Shown one piece after another: positions 42,874 to 53,026 of a DNA stretch of 64,000 nt (position 1 is its first letter; each line of letters begins with the position of its first letter). Below the pieces are notes generated by a model. That model was not told the DNA's origin, did no database searches, and saw nothing but the letters and a program-made list of their open reading frames with translations. The stretch is from Magnetococcales bacterium. Lineage in GTDB: Bacteria; Pseudomonadota; Magnetococcia; Magnetococcales; UBA8363. The stretch is from positions 1-64,000 of the forward strand of contig JADFYU010000004.1 in NCBI GenBank assembly GCA_015232865.1. The letters run 5' to 3'. The translations under genes and the position numbers were made by a program.

Positions 42874-45870
42874 CTATCGCTCACTCAAAGCAAAGTCCAC
42901 TCCGTTTGCAAGCGGTCCCATTAAATATTCTAAAACCGTCCGCTGTCCAGTCACAATTCCGGCGGTCACGATAACACCAGGAACGAGTTTGTATCGGTCG
43001 ATTCCATCCGAAAAATAATCTCTTTCTACCGACACTCTCACAACATAATAAGCAAAACCACCCTCTTCCACAACGGAATCCGGACTGATGTGGATGACTT
43101 TACCGGACAACTTGCCAAAATGGCTGGCCTCTCCAGAGGCCAGTTGAATGATCACCTTTTGGTCAATTTGGACATGGCCCACATCTTGGGCTGGTAATTT
43201 AGCCTCCACCAACAGACGATCTTCGCCGGGCACAATATCCAGTACCGTGCCGCCTGGCGTAACAACCCCTCCCTGACTGCTCACATAAAGCGTCTTGATG
43301 ATCCCCTTTACAGGGGCACGCAAAACCGTTCGTTGTCGGTTATCTTCAAATTTTTTCAGGCGCAACGTCAATTCATTCAGATTGCGCTGGGCCTCTTCAA
43401 TTTCTGCCCGGACCGTCTCTTTAAATCGATGAACAATGCCGGACATCTCCTCTTTGGTCTGATCAAGAATGGATTCGCTCTGTTTAAGTGCGGAGCCATC
43501 CGCTTCGATCTGGCTTTCCAACAGGTTTTTTTCCTTGAGATGGTCCAGGTGTTCGTATCGGCTGGACAGAGCCTCCGAGACCATTTTACTGCTGATGTCT
43601 ATCTGTTCCTGAACAATCTTCATTCGCAACTTTTGTTTGGCCAGACGCGCCAGAATTGCTTGGATTTCCTCTTTGCGCTGCTCGATCATTTCCCCATGAC
43701 TTTCCAGCTCGGAGGCCAATGAACGCTGACGGGCATAAAACAGGTTTTTTGCCTGGACACCCAACTGATCGTTCTGCCATTTTTCTGGTAAAATCAACTC
43801 TTTTTGGTCCGTATCCTCGACCTGAAGTCGAAGAAGATCCACCTCCAGAGCGTTCATTTTCAGGATAATAGCATCCACATCACTTCGACTGGCTATGGAG
43901 TCCAATACGATCAAGGGCTGATTTTTTTCAACCAACTCCCCTTCCTGAACCAAAATTTCACGAATGATTCCCCCTTCCAGATGCTGAACCTGTTGCACTT
44001 TACTGGCCGGAACGACCTCCCCTTGAGAAAGACTCATCACATCCAACCGACCTTGGTTGGCCCAGAAAAGCATCACAGCAAAAAGCCCGATCAACAGCAA
44101 ACCAAGACCAAAACCGCTCCGCTCTCGCCCGCCAACCACGGAATCCAGAGACTCTTCCAGGCCAGAGAGAGCGGCGGGCTGACACGACTGGCCGGTCCAG
44201 TTTTTTCTCTTGACCGAAGGGGCCGTTTTTTTCTTGCTTAACGTGGGAATGGGCTTGGTGTTGAGGTCAAGAATCTGACCGTTGGATTTGAGAATGTCCG
44301 ACTGACTGGAAAACACCACCAGCGTGCGACCCTGTTCGTTCAGATCGCGAATAACCTCGGCCATCATGATCATGCCCAAATGGTCGAGACCGTCGGTTGG
44401 TTCATCCAACAAGACCAACACACCCTCGGAAACCATGGCCCTGACCAAAGCCAATCGACGCAAGATGCCTCGGGAAAGATGGGGGGCGCCATTCTCCATC
44501 ATCCGGTCCAGACCATTGCTGTTTTCATCTAAAAATGGCCCCAGGCCAACCCGTCGCAATAACGATTCGAGACGCTGATCCTCAATCTGAGGGTTGAGAA
44601 TGGTCAGATTCTCCCGCAGTGTGGCATGAATCAAGGTTGGATTTTGTGGCAGATAGACCATTTGCTGTCGCCACCACGCCGGATGAATCTGACGGAGATC
44701 GACCCCATCGACCAAAATCGACCCCCGGTCAGGCTCCATCAGCCCAACCAACAGTCGGGCCAGAGTCGTCTTGCCACTGCCGTTATCCCCACTGACCACC
44801 AGCACTTCACCAGGTTCTACGGTAAAAGAGACCGATTCAAAGAGGGGAGCAGAGGAGCCGGGGTGGCGAAAGGCCATATCCTTAAACTCCAATCGACCGC
44901 TATACCGGGCCAACTGCGTTCCCTGTACCGACTCCTTGGGCAGATTGTAGAGGCGAGCCAACAATCCCACCGATTGGCGGGCCTGAATCAAAGAGGCGTT
45001 GATCTGGGCAAAGCGGGAAATCATCATCAAACCGCGGGCGGCCAGAATATTGGCCCCGATCAAAGTTCCCATGTCCATCTGTCCCAAGATCGCCAGACGC
45101 GCACCGAAACCGATCACAACCAGGGTCATGATCCCGCCAATACTCTGCAACAGGGATTGAATCAACGCTTGATGATCTCCATTTTCAGCCCGCAGCTTAT
45201 GGGTCTTTTTTGTTCTCTCACGCCATCGGTCGAGCAAAAACGGCGTGACATTGAACGCTCGAACGGTCTCCCGATTTTCCATGGTCGTCGACAAGGTGCT
45301 TTGTTGCGCCATGGATTGAAGCAACTCCTGCTGACCTTTTTGAGAAAAATAACCACCCAACAAGGTGATGGAGATAGACAGCAACAAAACCAACAGGACT
45401 GCCCCCCCCAACGAGGGAGCCAACAGATAGACCACCGACAGAAAAAACAGGGCAAAGGGAAGGTCAACCAAGGTCAGGATATTGGCCGGAGAATAGGCGG
45501 TTTGAATGGTGCCAAGGGCGCGAAAAGCCTCCAGGCGAATACCAGGGGGAAGACCATCCAAAGCAGAAGATTGGGCCAACGTCAGGGATCGGGACAACCG
45601 TTCTTCGAGAAAATGGTCGGGCCGAATGACGGTATTTCCGGCCAGCTTTTGCCGAACAAGCCTGAAAACCAACTCCATAACCAGAGCCAACACCAGCCCA
45701 ATACTAAGGGTATAGAGAGTCGCGTCGATGCCATGACCCATATAGCGGTTGAAAACCTGAATGACATAGATGGAAGAAGACAAACCAAGAAAATTGATAA
45801 CCAGAGAGGTCAAAAGAATTTGTGCAGCTATCGTGGGGCGGCGGAAAAGGCGGTGCAATAGTCCGTTCAT
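42874..45870 (-). CDS. type I secretion ABC permease/ATPase fused to HlyD membrane-fusion protein
   Basis: A 998-residue single polypeptide joining two proteins that are normally separate. Residues 1-570 are a PrtD/HlyB-type exporter without a C39 peptidase domain: membrane segments at about 14-38, 50-70, 130-175 and 235-290, then an ATPase with Walker A GDNGSGKTT (361-369) and Walker B VLVLLDEPT. Its signature motif is degenerate, LSRGI for LSGGQ. Residues 575-998 are a full-length HlyD adaptor: a membrane helix at 586-604, the lipoyl domain HLEGGIIREILVQEGELV, a long coiled coil (700-860) and a beta-barrel domain. The TolC gene follows in the same transcript, and a SafE-like gene precedes it by one base. 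Confidence 0.9.
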   Translation of the reverse strand: MNGLLHRLFRRPTIAAQILLTSLVINFLGLSSSIYVIQVFNRYMGHGIDATLYTLSIGLVLALVMELVFRLVRQKLAGNTVIRPDHFLEERLSRSLTLAQSSALDGLPPGIRLEAFRALGTIQTAYSPANILTLVDLPFALFFLSVVYLLAPSLGGAVLLVLLLSISITLLGGYFSQKGQQELLQSMAQQSTLSTTMENRETVRAFNVTPFLLDRWRERTKKTHKLRAENGDHQALIQSLLQSIGGIMTLVVIGFGARLAILGQMDMGTLIGANILAARGLMMISRFAQINASLIQARQSVGLLARLYNLPKESVQGTQLARYSGRLEFKDMAFRHPGSSAPLFESVSFTVEPGEVLVVSGDNGSGKTTLARLLVGLMEPDRGSILVDGVDLRQIHPAWWRQQMVYLPQNPTLIHATLRENLTILNPQIEDQRLESLLRRVGLGPFLDENSNGLDRMMENGAPHLSRGILRRLALVRAMVSEGVLVLLDEPTDGLDHLGMIMMAEVIRDLNEQGRTLVVFSSQSDILKSNGQILDLNTKPIPTLSKKKTAPSVKRKNWTGQSCQPAALSGLEESLDSVVGGRERSGFGLGLLLIGLFAVMLFWANQGRLDVMSLSQGEVVPASKVQQVQHLEGGIIREILVQEGELVEKNQPLIVLDSIASRSDVDAIILKMNALEVDLLRLQVEDTDQKELILPEKWQNDQLGVQAKNLFYARQRSLASELESHGEMIEQRKEEIQAILARLAKQKLRMKIVQEQIDISSKMVSEALSSRYEHLDHLKEKNLLESQIEADGSALKQSESILDQTKEEMSGIVHRFKETVRAEIEEAQRNLNELTLRLKKFEDNRQRTVLRAPVKGIIKTLYVSSQGGVVTPGGTVLDIVPGEDRLLVEAKLPAQDVGHVQIDQKVIIQLASGEASHFGKLSGKVIHISPDSVVEEGGFAYYVVRVSVERDYFSDGIDRYKLVPGVIVTAGIVTGQRTVLEYLMGPLANGVDFALSER

Positions 45871-45871
45871 T

Positions 45872-46519
45872 TTACAACCCTCGCTTGATGGTCATCAATC
45901 CCATGATGACGATTACCAGAGCTGCCCCCTGTAACAACCGATGTCGGGCGCGGTGACTTAACCAGGTTGAGACCAATCCGAACCCCCACAGAGCCGGCAA
46001 CGTTCCCAAACCAAAAGCCAACAAGGTCGCCACTCCCCCCGAAACCGACCCCAAGGCCATGGCCTTGGCCTGAAATGCCCAATGCAGCGTACAGGGCAGC
46101 AGTCCGGTGATCATGCCCAACACCAGAGTCTTGCCCCGCTCGATTCGTTGAATGACGCGCTGAGACAGCCGCTCAAACAGGCCGGCCTCTTTTTGTCGGC
46201 CAACAAAGCGCAGCAGCCCCAGAGTATCCAACCCCATCCAAACCATAACAACTCCGGCCAATAGATAAGGCGCACCCTGAAGATAGTCGGGACGATCCAA
46301 AGTAAAACTCAAGGAACCGATCCAACCGGAAACAGCCCCCAACATTCCATAGGTAAAAAGACGCCCGACGCCATAGAGTAGATGAGGGAAAAAAAGGGTT
46401 TTCCGAGATAATTTCAAAGAATAGGCTGCCACCATGCCGCCACACATACCGATACAGTGACCACTAGCCAGCAAAGCGGTCACGAACGTAAGCCAAAGAT
46501 CGATGACGGAGAGGGTCAT
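45872..46519 (-). CDS. SafE/TauE-like membrane protein of cytochrome oxidase clusters
   Basis: Integral membrane protein of about 215 residues with six or more hydrophobic segments. The opening SGHCIGMCGGMVAAYSL and the middle GLLPCTLHWAFQAKAMA match the sulfite exporter TauE/SafE-type proteins that sit beside ccoI and ccoS; the paired cysteine motifs suggest copper or redox handling rather than sulfite export. ccoI lies 131 bases away, divergent. On its own strand the fused secretion gene starts one base after its stop, so it is translationally linked to an unrelated system. Confidence 0.8.
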   Translation of the reverse strand: MTLSVIDLWLTFVTALLASGHCIGMCGGMVAAYSLKLSRKTLFFPHLLYGVGRLFTYGMLGAVSGWIGSLSFTLDRPDYLQGAPYLLAGVVMVWMGLDTLGLLRFVGRQKEAGLFERLSQRVIQRIERGKTLVLGMITGLLPCTLHWAFQAKAMALGSVSGGVATLLAFGLGTLPALWGFGLVSTWLSHRARHRLLQGAALVIVIMGLMTIKRGL

Positions 46520-46650
46520 GGGAACAAATCGTCCTTTACTGTGTCTGACAAGGGATAAATATTCAGCGTAACTGGCGACCCACACCCGAAAAAGATAGAA
46601 TGGACCGGATGATTAATCCGTGATTTTCTAAAGGCTGCGAAACCTTCCCA

Positions 46651-49158
46651 ATGCACAGTAACCCCGATTCACCCCTACCTTGTTTCCATTGTGGTCTGGA
46701 TGTTCCTGCCAACAACCCGGTATCATACCAAGAGCCGGCAAAAGCCGACAGTTCTAATTCAAATAATACGGAAAAGCTTTTTTGTTGTAGCGGCTGCTTG
46801 GGTGCCTATCGTCTCATTCAGGGGCTTGGTTTGGATGATTATTACCGGTTGCGAGAGGGAGAGGTTCGAACCCTGCAACCGGATCAACTGGATGACAACA
46901 GCCTTCTGGCCTTTGACGATCTGGCTTATCAAAGCACCCTGGTCAAAACTGTTGGCAACAGCAAAGAGATCAACCTGATATTATCCGGCATCCACTGCAC
47001 AGCATGTGTCTGGCTCAACGAGCAGGTGTTGCGCAAACTTGACGGAATCGAATCGGTACAGGTCAACTTTTCCACTCAACGAGCCAGACTCCGCTGGAAC
47101 CCAACGCAAACCAGCCTCTCCCAGATCATCAAAACCGTTCGCCAGATCGGTTATCAAGCCGAACCCTATGATCCCTCAAAAGGTGAACAGATCCACCAGA
47201 AAAGAGATCGGGATCTCCTCTCGCGCCTGGGTGTTGCCGGATTTGGTGCCGCCAACGTCATGTTTTTATCCGTTGCCCTCTATGCCGGCTATTTTCAGGG
47301 GATTGAGTCGGAATATAAACAGTTTTTCCACTGGATATCCTTTGCCCTGGCCACACCGGTGGTCATCTATAGCGGTGGAATTTTTTTCAAGGGGGCATGG
47401 CGCGGGCTGCGATTGGGCCACCTGAATATGGATCTGCCCATTGCCTTGGGTGCCATGTCCACCTATGGGTACAGCGTTTACATAACCCTGACCGATAAAG
47501 GCGAAGTCTATTTTGACTCGGTTACCCTGTTTCTCTTCATTCTCCTGACCGGCCGATATCTGGAATCGGCCGCCCGGAGAAAAGCCGCCAGTTCTACCGA
47601 ACGGCTTTTAAATCTGGAACCCAAAACAGCAACGGTCATCCGCGACGAACAACCGGTAACAGTGCCCATCCGAGAGGTGATGGTCGGAGACCATCTACTG
47701 GTTAAGCCGGGGGAACGCATTCCGGTCGATGGGGTTATTCTCAGCGGACTCAGCAGCATCGACGAGTCCATGCTGACCGGCGAAAGCCTGCCGGTAAAAA
47801 AATCCGTTGGCGAGGTGATCTCTGGCGGAACCCTGAATGTCGATGGCGCATTGACCCTGCAAGCGGTCCGGGTCCGAGATGAGACCACTTTGGCAAAAAT
47901 TATTCAGCGGGTAGAATCAGCACAGGCCCAACGCCCGCCCGTTCAGGGGTTGGCTGATCGGATCGCCGTCTGGTTTGTCGGAACTATCCTGATTTTGGCC
48001 GGAGTGACATTCACTTACTGGTTCTGGCACGATCCCAGCCAAGCCCTTGAAAATACCGTCGCCTTGCTCATCATCACCTGCCCATGCGCCTTGGGCTTGG
48101 CCACCCCGGCCGCCATTGTCGTTGCCACCGGGGCCGCCGCTCGCCACGGCATTTTGATAAAAAATGGCGGAACCCTCGAACGACTGGAACAGGTCACCCA
48201 GGTCATTCTGGACAAAACCGGCACCATTACCCAAGGCCAGCCCCATGTGGATCAGATCATTCCCGTTGATGGCGTCAGCCCGGAATCTTTACTGAGCCAG
48301 GCCGCAGCGGTCGAACAATTTTCTGAACATCCGGTAGGCAAAGCCATCGTGCAGGCCTTGAAAGATCATCACTGGTCCCTGCCCATAGCACCGGTCGAAA
48401 ATCCGAAAAACAGTCCGGGCCTGGGCATGTCCGCTACTCTTTGCAACAAAGAAATTCGCATTGGCCGACTGGAGTTTGCCTGTAAAACCGTTGCCAATCC
48501 GCCAACCTCCTATCCCCACGGAAATGGCCAGCCGGCAACCTGGGCGGTCTGTGTTAAAGAGGATGAACTTCTCGGTTGGATAGGTCTGAGCGACCAACCA
48601 AAATCCGACGCCAAACAGGCCATCCAATCCTTGAAAAGAATGGGATTGCCCATTCAACTCTTGTCGGGCGATCAGAAGAAAGTGGTTGACTTGATCGCTC
48701 GGGCCATGGAAATAGATAAAAGCCAGAGTGAAATGCTGCCCGCCCAAAAAGAGCAGGTCATCCAAACTCTGCAACAACAGGGTGAAATCGTCGCCATGAT
48801 CGGTGATGGCATCAATGATGCTCCGGCCCTGGCTCGATCGGATGTCGCCCTAGCCGTGGAAAACGCTACGGATGTTTCGGTAGCCGCCTCGGATGTCATT
48901 CTGCTCAATCGCAACATGGCCAGTGTCAGCCAGACCTTTTTCCTCGCTCGCCAAACCATGAGAATCATACGGCAAAACTTTTTATTTTCCTTCTTGTATA
49001 ACGCCCTGGCCATCCCTTTGGCCATGAGTGGTCAAGTCGCACCCATCGTCGCCGCCATTGCCATGCCCCTCTCCAGCCTGGTCGTAGTCGGCAATGCGTT
49101 GCGACTTAGAAAAATATCACCACTGTCTATTGAAGAGCCCCCCCCTCAAAATAATTAG
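46651..49158 (+). CDS. ccoI: copper-translocating P-type ATPase for cbb3 oxidase assembly
   Basis: An 835-residue P1B ATPase that exports copper to the periplasm for cbb3 assembly. The order is: an N-terminal cysteine-rich segment (CFHCGLD and CCSGCLGAY), an HMA domain with [10 protein letters not shown], eight membrane helices with the [12 protein letters not shown] metal site, the phosphorylation motif DKTGTI, and [11 protein letters not shown]. The N-terminal extension ending YYRLREGE is specific to the CcoI/FixI type. ccoS follows 21 bases later. A GTG or ATG with no strong ribosome-binding site begins the gene. Confidence 0.95.
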   Translation: MHSNPDSPLPCFHCGLDVPANNPVSYQEPAKADSSNSNNTEKLFCCSGCLGAYRLIQGLGLDDYYRLREGEVRTLQPDQLDDNSLLAFDDLAYQSTLVKTVGNSKEINLILSGIHCTACVWLNEQVLRKLDGIESVQVNFSTQRARLRWNPTQTSLSQIIKTVRQIGYQAEPYDPSKGEQIHQKRDRDLLSRLGVAGFGAANVMFLSVALYAGYFQGIESEYKQFFHWISFALATPVVIYSGGIFFKGAWRGLRLGHLNMDLPIALGAMSTYGYSVYITLTDKGEVYFDSVTLFLFILLTGRYLESAARRKAASSTERLLNLEPKTATVIRDEQPVTVPIREVMVGDHLLVKPGERIPVDGVILSGLSSIDESMLTGESLPVKKSVGEVISGGTLNVDGALTLQAVRVRDETTLAKIIQRVESAQAQRPPVQGLADRIAVWFVGTILILAGVTFTYWFWHDPSQALENTVALLIITCPCALGLATPAAIVVATGAAARHGILIKNGGTLERLEQVTQVILDKTGTITQGQPHVDQIIPVDGVSPESLLSQAAAVEQFSEHPVGKAIVQALKDHHWSLPIAPVENPKNSPGLGMSATLCNKEIRIGRLEFACKTVANPPTSYPHGNGQPATWAVCVKEDELLGWIGLSDQPKSDAKQAIQSLKRMGLPIQLLSGDQKKVVDLIARAMEIDKSQSEMLPAQKEQVIQTLQQQGEIVAMIGDGINDAPALARSDVALAVENATDVSVAASDVILLNRNMASVSQTFFLARQTMRIIRQNFLFSFLYNALAIPLAMSGQVAPIVAAIAMPLSSLVVVGNALRLRKISPLSIEEPPPQNN

Positions 49159-49179
49159 CCGTGAGAAGCCAACTAAATT

Positions 49180-49392
49180 ATGGATGCCATCTACATACTT
49201 CTACCCGCCGCCCTGATTCTTGGCCTTATCGGATTGGCTTTGATGATCTGGTCCGTTCGTAACGGACAGTTTGACGATATGGAGGGGCCTCGACAGAGAA
49301 TTTTGTTTGACGATGATCAGGAGATGATCCCTCCCCAGCCAAACAGAAAAGAAAAAAAAACGAAGCCGGAACAGAACAAGCCAGAACAATAA
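49180..49392 (+). CDS. ccoS: cbb3-type cytochrome oxidase assembly protein CcoS
   Basis: A 70-residue single-helix membrane protein. The conserved features MDAIYILLPAALILGLIGLA and WSVRNGQFDDMEGPRQRIL are complete; the tail is short and lysine-rich. CcoS is required for insertion of heme and copper into CcoN. It is the second gene of the ccoIS unit. Confidence 0.93.
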   Translation: MDAIYILLPAALILGLIGLALMIWSVRNGQFDDMEGPRQRILFDDDQEMIPPQPNRKEKKTKPEQNKPEQ

Positions 49393-49470
49393 ACCTAAAT
49401 TCGGCACGGACACAGCAGGAAGAGCACTCCAACCGCCGTTTCCAGGTTCAAAACAACTCCGAATATATCG
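49393..49470. repeat. dispersed inverted-end repeat, copy E (about 78 bp)
   Basis: Left end CCTAAATTCGGCACGG and right end CAACTCCGAATATATCG are related inverted ends. The interior CCAACCG...CAGGTTCAA is nearly the same as in copy A. It lies immediately after the ccoS stop. Confidence 0.65.
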
Positions 49471-49496
49471 ACCAACGGCCTAATCCGAACAAAAAA

Positions 49497-49528
49497 AACC
49501 ACCTCTCACAGTCGAGAGGTGGTTTTTT
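49497..49528. terminator. bidirectional terminator between ccoS and ccoP
   Basis: An 11-bp perfect stem (AACCACCTCTC at 49497-49507 with its inverse at 49514-49524) lies between A- and T-runs. It separates the convergent ccoIS and ccoNOP transcripts. Confidence 0.85.
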
Positions 49529-49558
49529 TTCCTAATTTATCGATACGACTGATAGAAA

Positions 49559-50473
49559 TTATTGTCCGCCACCCAACGAATGAACATAGATGGCAACCTG
49601 CTTGATGGACAAATCATCCAACTTCCGGTTTGTACCGTCAGAATCGGCGGACCAAGCTGGCATTTTGCCGGTACGGCCTTTGGCAATGGTTTTCCGAACG
49701 GTATCCTGGGAACTGCCGTAGAGCCAAATGGCATCAGTCAGGTTGGGAGCGCCAATGGAGGGGTCCAATCCTTCTCCAGCCACTTGACCCTTGAGAGAGC
49801 CTTTGCCAGCGTCCCCATGACAGTTATTACAACCGGCTTCATCATGGAACAGCGTATCCCCACGCTTTGCAGCAGCCATATCGGTGGAACTACCCGACAG
49901 AGACAAGGTGTATTGAGTGAGATCATCCACCTGTGATTCAGTAAATCCACCACCCGCCGACTCCAAATGAGCGGGCATCTGTCCGCCACGACCATATCTG
50001 ATGGTTTCGTTGATGGCTTCCAGTGTGCCTCCATAGATCCAGTCGTCGTCAACCAGCGTTGGGAATCCACCTACTCTGGAACCTACACCACCACTACCGT
50101 GACAAGGGGCGCAGTTGTCGCCAAAAACAGCCTTGCCACCAGACATGGCATATTGGAGCAACTGGACATCGTTGACAATCTCATCGTTGGACAGAGAGGC
50201 CAACTTATCATCAAAAACCTGCTTAGCCGCTTTACTGGCATCCATCTCTTGTTGCAATTGGGTGTGTTGGGACCAACCCAGTACACCTTTGGTATATCCA
50301 CCCGGTATCGGCCAAGCGGGATAAAGAACCCAATAAACCACAGCATAGACAACGGTCGCATAGTATGAATACAACCACCATTTCGGCAGCGGATTATTAA
50401 ACTCTTTTAAGGGGTAACCCTCTTCTGTATCCCACTGGTGGCCGGTGGTCTCGACTTCTTGTTCAGCCATCAT
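49559..50473 (-). CDS. ccoP: cbb3-type cytochrome oxidase diheme subunit
   Basis: A 304-residue protein of the cbb3 oxidase that accepts electrons from c-type cytochromes. After a polar start, one membrane helix lies at about 32-55 and two c-type hemes bind at CAPCH (121-125) and CNNCH (215-219). The axial methionines are in the GQMPAHL and GKMPAW segments. Third gene of ccoN-O-P; the ribosome-binding site AAGGAG lies close to the first ATG, so the second ATG three bases later is also possible. No ccoQ is found between ccoO and ccoP. Confidence 0.96.
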   Translation of the reverse strand: MMAEQEVETTGHQWDTEEGYPLKEFNNPLPKWWLYSYYATVVYAVVYWVLYPAWPIPGGYTKGVLGWSQHTQLQQEMDASKAAKQVFDDKLASLSNDEIVNDVQLLQYAMSGGKAVFGDNCAPCHGSGGVGSRVGGFPTLVDDDWIYGGTLEAINETIRYGRGGQMPAHLESAGGGFTESQVDDLTQYTLSLSGSSTDMAAAKRGDTLFHDEAGCNNCHGDAGKGSLKGQVAGEGLDPSIGAPNLTDAIWLYGSSQDTVRKTIAKGRTGKMPAWSADSDGTNRKLDDLSIKQVAIYVHSLGGGQ

Positions 50474-50516
50474 GTGTCTCCTTTCTTATAATTCACATCA
50501 ACCGGATCGACCGGAA

Positions 50517-51233
50517 TCAGCGGGCTTGGGCCTGGTAGGAAGAAAAATCGACCAAAGTTCCCAAAACCTGCATATAGGCGACAATGGCATCCAATTCAGT
50601 AATCTTCTCCGGCTGGCCGTCAAAATCTTCCAGAGCTACCTTTTCCCCATAACGGGCCGTCAGTGCGTCAATTTCACTACCCGGAATGGCTTGCGCTTTC
50701 AGGTCGCTCTCGGCATTGGCAATCTGCTCTGGGGTGTAGGGAACACCGACCATTCTAAGCGTTTCCAACCGTTTGGAAATTTGACCGAATTCCAACTCAT
50801 TTTCAGCCAACCAGGGATAGGCCGGCATAACCGACTCCGGCACGACGTCCCGGGGGTTTTTCATGTGGGCTTGATGCCACAAGTTGGAATATTTTCCACC
50901 AACACGAGCCAGATCTGGACCGGTCCGCTTGGAACCCCACTGAAAGGGGTGATCATACATGCTCTCTGCTGCCAGGGAGTAATGACCATACCGCTCCAAC
51001 TCGTCGCGGAAAGGACGAATCATTTGAGAGTGGCAATTGTAGCACCCCTCGCGTTTGTAAAGATCCTGTCCTCTCAACTCCAACGGAGTGTATGGACGCA
51101 TTCCTTCAACCTTTTCAATGGTTGTCTCGATGAAGAAAAGAGGAACGATCTCCACGATTCCACCAATGATCACCAACAAAAGGACCAGCACCGCCATGAG
51201 AGGGACACTTTTTTCAATTGTTTCGTGTTTCAC
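50517..51233 (-). CDS. ccoO: cbb3-type cytochrome oxidase monoheme subunit
   Basis: A 238-residue protein anchored by one N-terminal helix (about 11-35) with the single c-type heme site CYNCH (64-68) in [15 protein letters not shown]. The remainder has the typical [16 protein letters not shown] and the loop with the axial methionine, SVMPAYPWL. It lies between ccoN and ccoP in one transcript. Confidence 0.97.
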   Translation of the reverse strand: MKHETIEKSVPLMAVLVLLLVIIGGIVEIVPLFFIETTIEKVEGMRPYTPLELRGQDLYKREGCYNCHSQMIRPFRDELERYGHYSLAAESMYDHPFQWGSKRTGPDLARVGGKYSNLWHQAHMKNPRDVVPESVMPAYPWLAENELEFGQISKRLETLRMVGVPYTPEQIANAESDLKAQAIPGSEIDALTARYGEKVALEDFDGQPEKITELDAIVAYMQVLGTLVDFSSYQAQAR

Positions 51234-51270
51234 CTTTATATCTCCTTGCTCAAATTATCTATTGTCGCTC

Positions 51271-52686
51271 TCATGCCGTTACCGATGGGCGATCTTTTGC
51301 ATTTGCAATGGTCATGTAGATGTTATAACACATAACAAGAGCACCCAAAAGAAAGACAAAACCACCGATTGACCGGATCAGATAATAGGGATGCATCGCT
51401 GCAACAGTTTCAGCAAAGGAATAGGTCAAATTGCCAAACTCATCGTAAGCCCGCCACATCAATCCTTGCATGATTCCTGAAATCCACATGGCAACGATGT
51501 AGATAACCACACCGACTGTTGATAGCCAGAAATGGAAGTTGATCAACTTGACGGAATGAATCGTCGTGCCCCACAACTTTGGAATCATGTGGTACAACGC
51601 ACCAAACGAAACCATGGCCACCCAACCCAAAGCACCGGAGTGAACATGTCCGATGGTCCAATCGGTATAGTGCGAGAGGGCATTGACCTCTTTGATGGAC
51701 ATCATGGGGCCTTCGAAGGTAGACATTCCATAGAAGGAGAGAGAGATGATAAAAAAGCGCAAAATCGGGTCGGTGCGCAATTTATGCCAAGCTCCGGAAA
51801 GGGTCATGATACCGTTGATCATACCGCCCCAGGAGGGGAGCAACAACATGATGGAAAAGGTCGCACCCAACGTACCGGCCCAGTCTGGCAGAGCGGTGTA
51901 ATGTAGATGGTGAGGACCAGCCCAGATATAGAGAAAAACCAAAGACCAAAAATGAACGATGGAGAGGCGATAAGAAAAAATCGGACGCTCAGCCTGTTTG
52001 GGAACAAAATAATACATCAGACCCAGGAAAGCCGCCGTCAGGAAAAAACCCACCGCATTGTGACCATACCACCACTGAATCATGGCACTCTGAACACCCG
52101 ACCACAACGAGTAGGAGTCGGTCATGTTTACCGGAACAGCCAGATTGTTGACAATGTGCAACATGGCGACGGTGATAATGAAGGAGAGGAAAAACCAGTT
52201 GGCGACAAAAATGTGAGGCTCTTTCCGCTTCACCAAGGTACCGACAAAGTTGATGAAGTACGCCACCCAGACCACGGTAATCAGCAGGTCAATCGGCCAG
52301 ATCATTTCCGCATACTCCTGCCCCTGGGAGAGTCCCAGCGGGTAGGTGACGACAACGGAGACGACAATCAGATTCCAACCCCAGAAAGTGACCCAGGTAA
52401 GAAAATCTGAAAAGAGCCGCACCCGGCAAGTCCGCTGCACCACATAATAAGTCGTGGCAAACAACACAGACCCACCAAAAGCAAAAATGACCGCTGAAGT
52501 GTGCAGCGGACGCAGACGACCAAACGAGATGTAGGGAATGCCGGCATTAAGTTCTGGAAAAGTCAGTTCCAAGGCAAGGATCAACCCCACCAAAAAACCG
52601 ACCACCGCATAGACTACAGCCATGATGGAAAACAGCTTCACCACGCCATAGTCATACGTTTCTATGGTTTCTGATTTTGGACCCAC
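51271..52686 (-). CDS. ccoN: cbb3-type cytochrome oxidase catalytic subunit
   Basis: The oxygen-reducing subunit, 471 residues with twelve membrane helices. Metal ligands are in the [33 protein letters not shown] and [12 protein letters not shown] segments, as expected for cbb3 type, which uses heme b and lacks the helix VI tyrosine. Start is GTG (VGPKSETIE) with GGAGGA about eight bases upstream. The oxidase works at low oxygen and implies microaerobic growth. Confidence 0.97.
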   Translation of the reverse strand: MGPKSETIETYDYGVVKLFSIMAVVYAVVGFLVGLILALELTFPELNAGIPYISFGRLRPLHTSAVIFAFGGSVLFATTYYVVQRTCRVRLFSDFLTWVTFWGWNLIVVSVVVTYPLGLSQGQEYAEMIWPIDLLITVVWVAYFINFVGTLVKRKEPHIFVANWFFLSFIITVAMLHIVNNLAVPVNMTDSYSLWSGVQSAMIQWWYGHNAVGFFLTAAFLGLMYYFVPKQAERPIFSYRLSIVHFWSLVFLYIWAGPHHLHYTALPDWAGTLGATFSIMLLLPSWGGMINGIMTLSGAWHKLRTDPILRFFIISLSFYGMSTFEGPMMSIKEVNALSHYTDWTIGHVHSGALGWVAMVSFGALYHMIPKLWGTTIHSVKLINFHFWLSTVGVVIYIVAMWISGIMQGLMWRAYDEFGNLTYSFAETVAAMHPYYLIRSIGGFVFLLGALVMCYNIYMTIANAKDRPSVTA

Positions 52687-53026
52687 AATTCACTCCTCCT
52701 TCTTAAGACGATATTGGTAATAGAAAATTAACGTTTATTTTTTATCTAAAGCACGGAACTAAAACGCCCGATCGAGACTCTCTAAGCACAACTCCCGACT
52801 CCTTGGATCTGAGTATTTTTCATATTTGAACACAATCGAAGTGTGAAAGCCACCCATCAAAGTGATCCAGAACAATTTTTTTTTGAAATTTTCGCAAACG
52901 TAACATTTAGTCTGTTGATTTTATTTTCCGAATTGATATTTTTTATATTCTAAATTATAATTGGATGACTGCACAAGGAACAAAAATTCCAAGTTTGCAA
53001 AATAAATCACGGGGATGCGAAAAATA
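52687..53026. promoter_or_regulatory. divergent regulatory region between ccoN and ccoG
   Basis: The right part holds a near-consensus promoter, TTGATA (52933-52938), 17 bases, TATAAT (52956-52961), facing ccoG. For ccoN no equally good promoter is seen on the minus strand. No intact FNR/Anr site (TTGAT-N4-ATCAA) is visible. The rest is AT-rich and shows no gene. Confidence 0.55.

Noticed and set aside
44626..45861. Open frame of 411 codons on the plus strand
   Set aside because: It lies antisense to the ABC half of the fused secretion gene, is glutamine- and histidine-rich like a shadow, and has no motifs or ribosome-binding site.
45872..46519. Sulfite exporter linked to the apr genes
   Set aside because: The protein's closest context is ccoI and ccoS, and its cysteine motifs fit the oxidase-associated SafE-like group, so the family name does not indicate sulfite export.
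52687..53026. FNR/Anr-type oxygen regulator site upstream of the cbb3 genes
   Set aside because: Only TTGAT half-sites are present; no TTGAT-N4-ATCAA arrangement could be found by eye.
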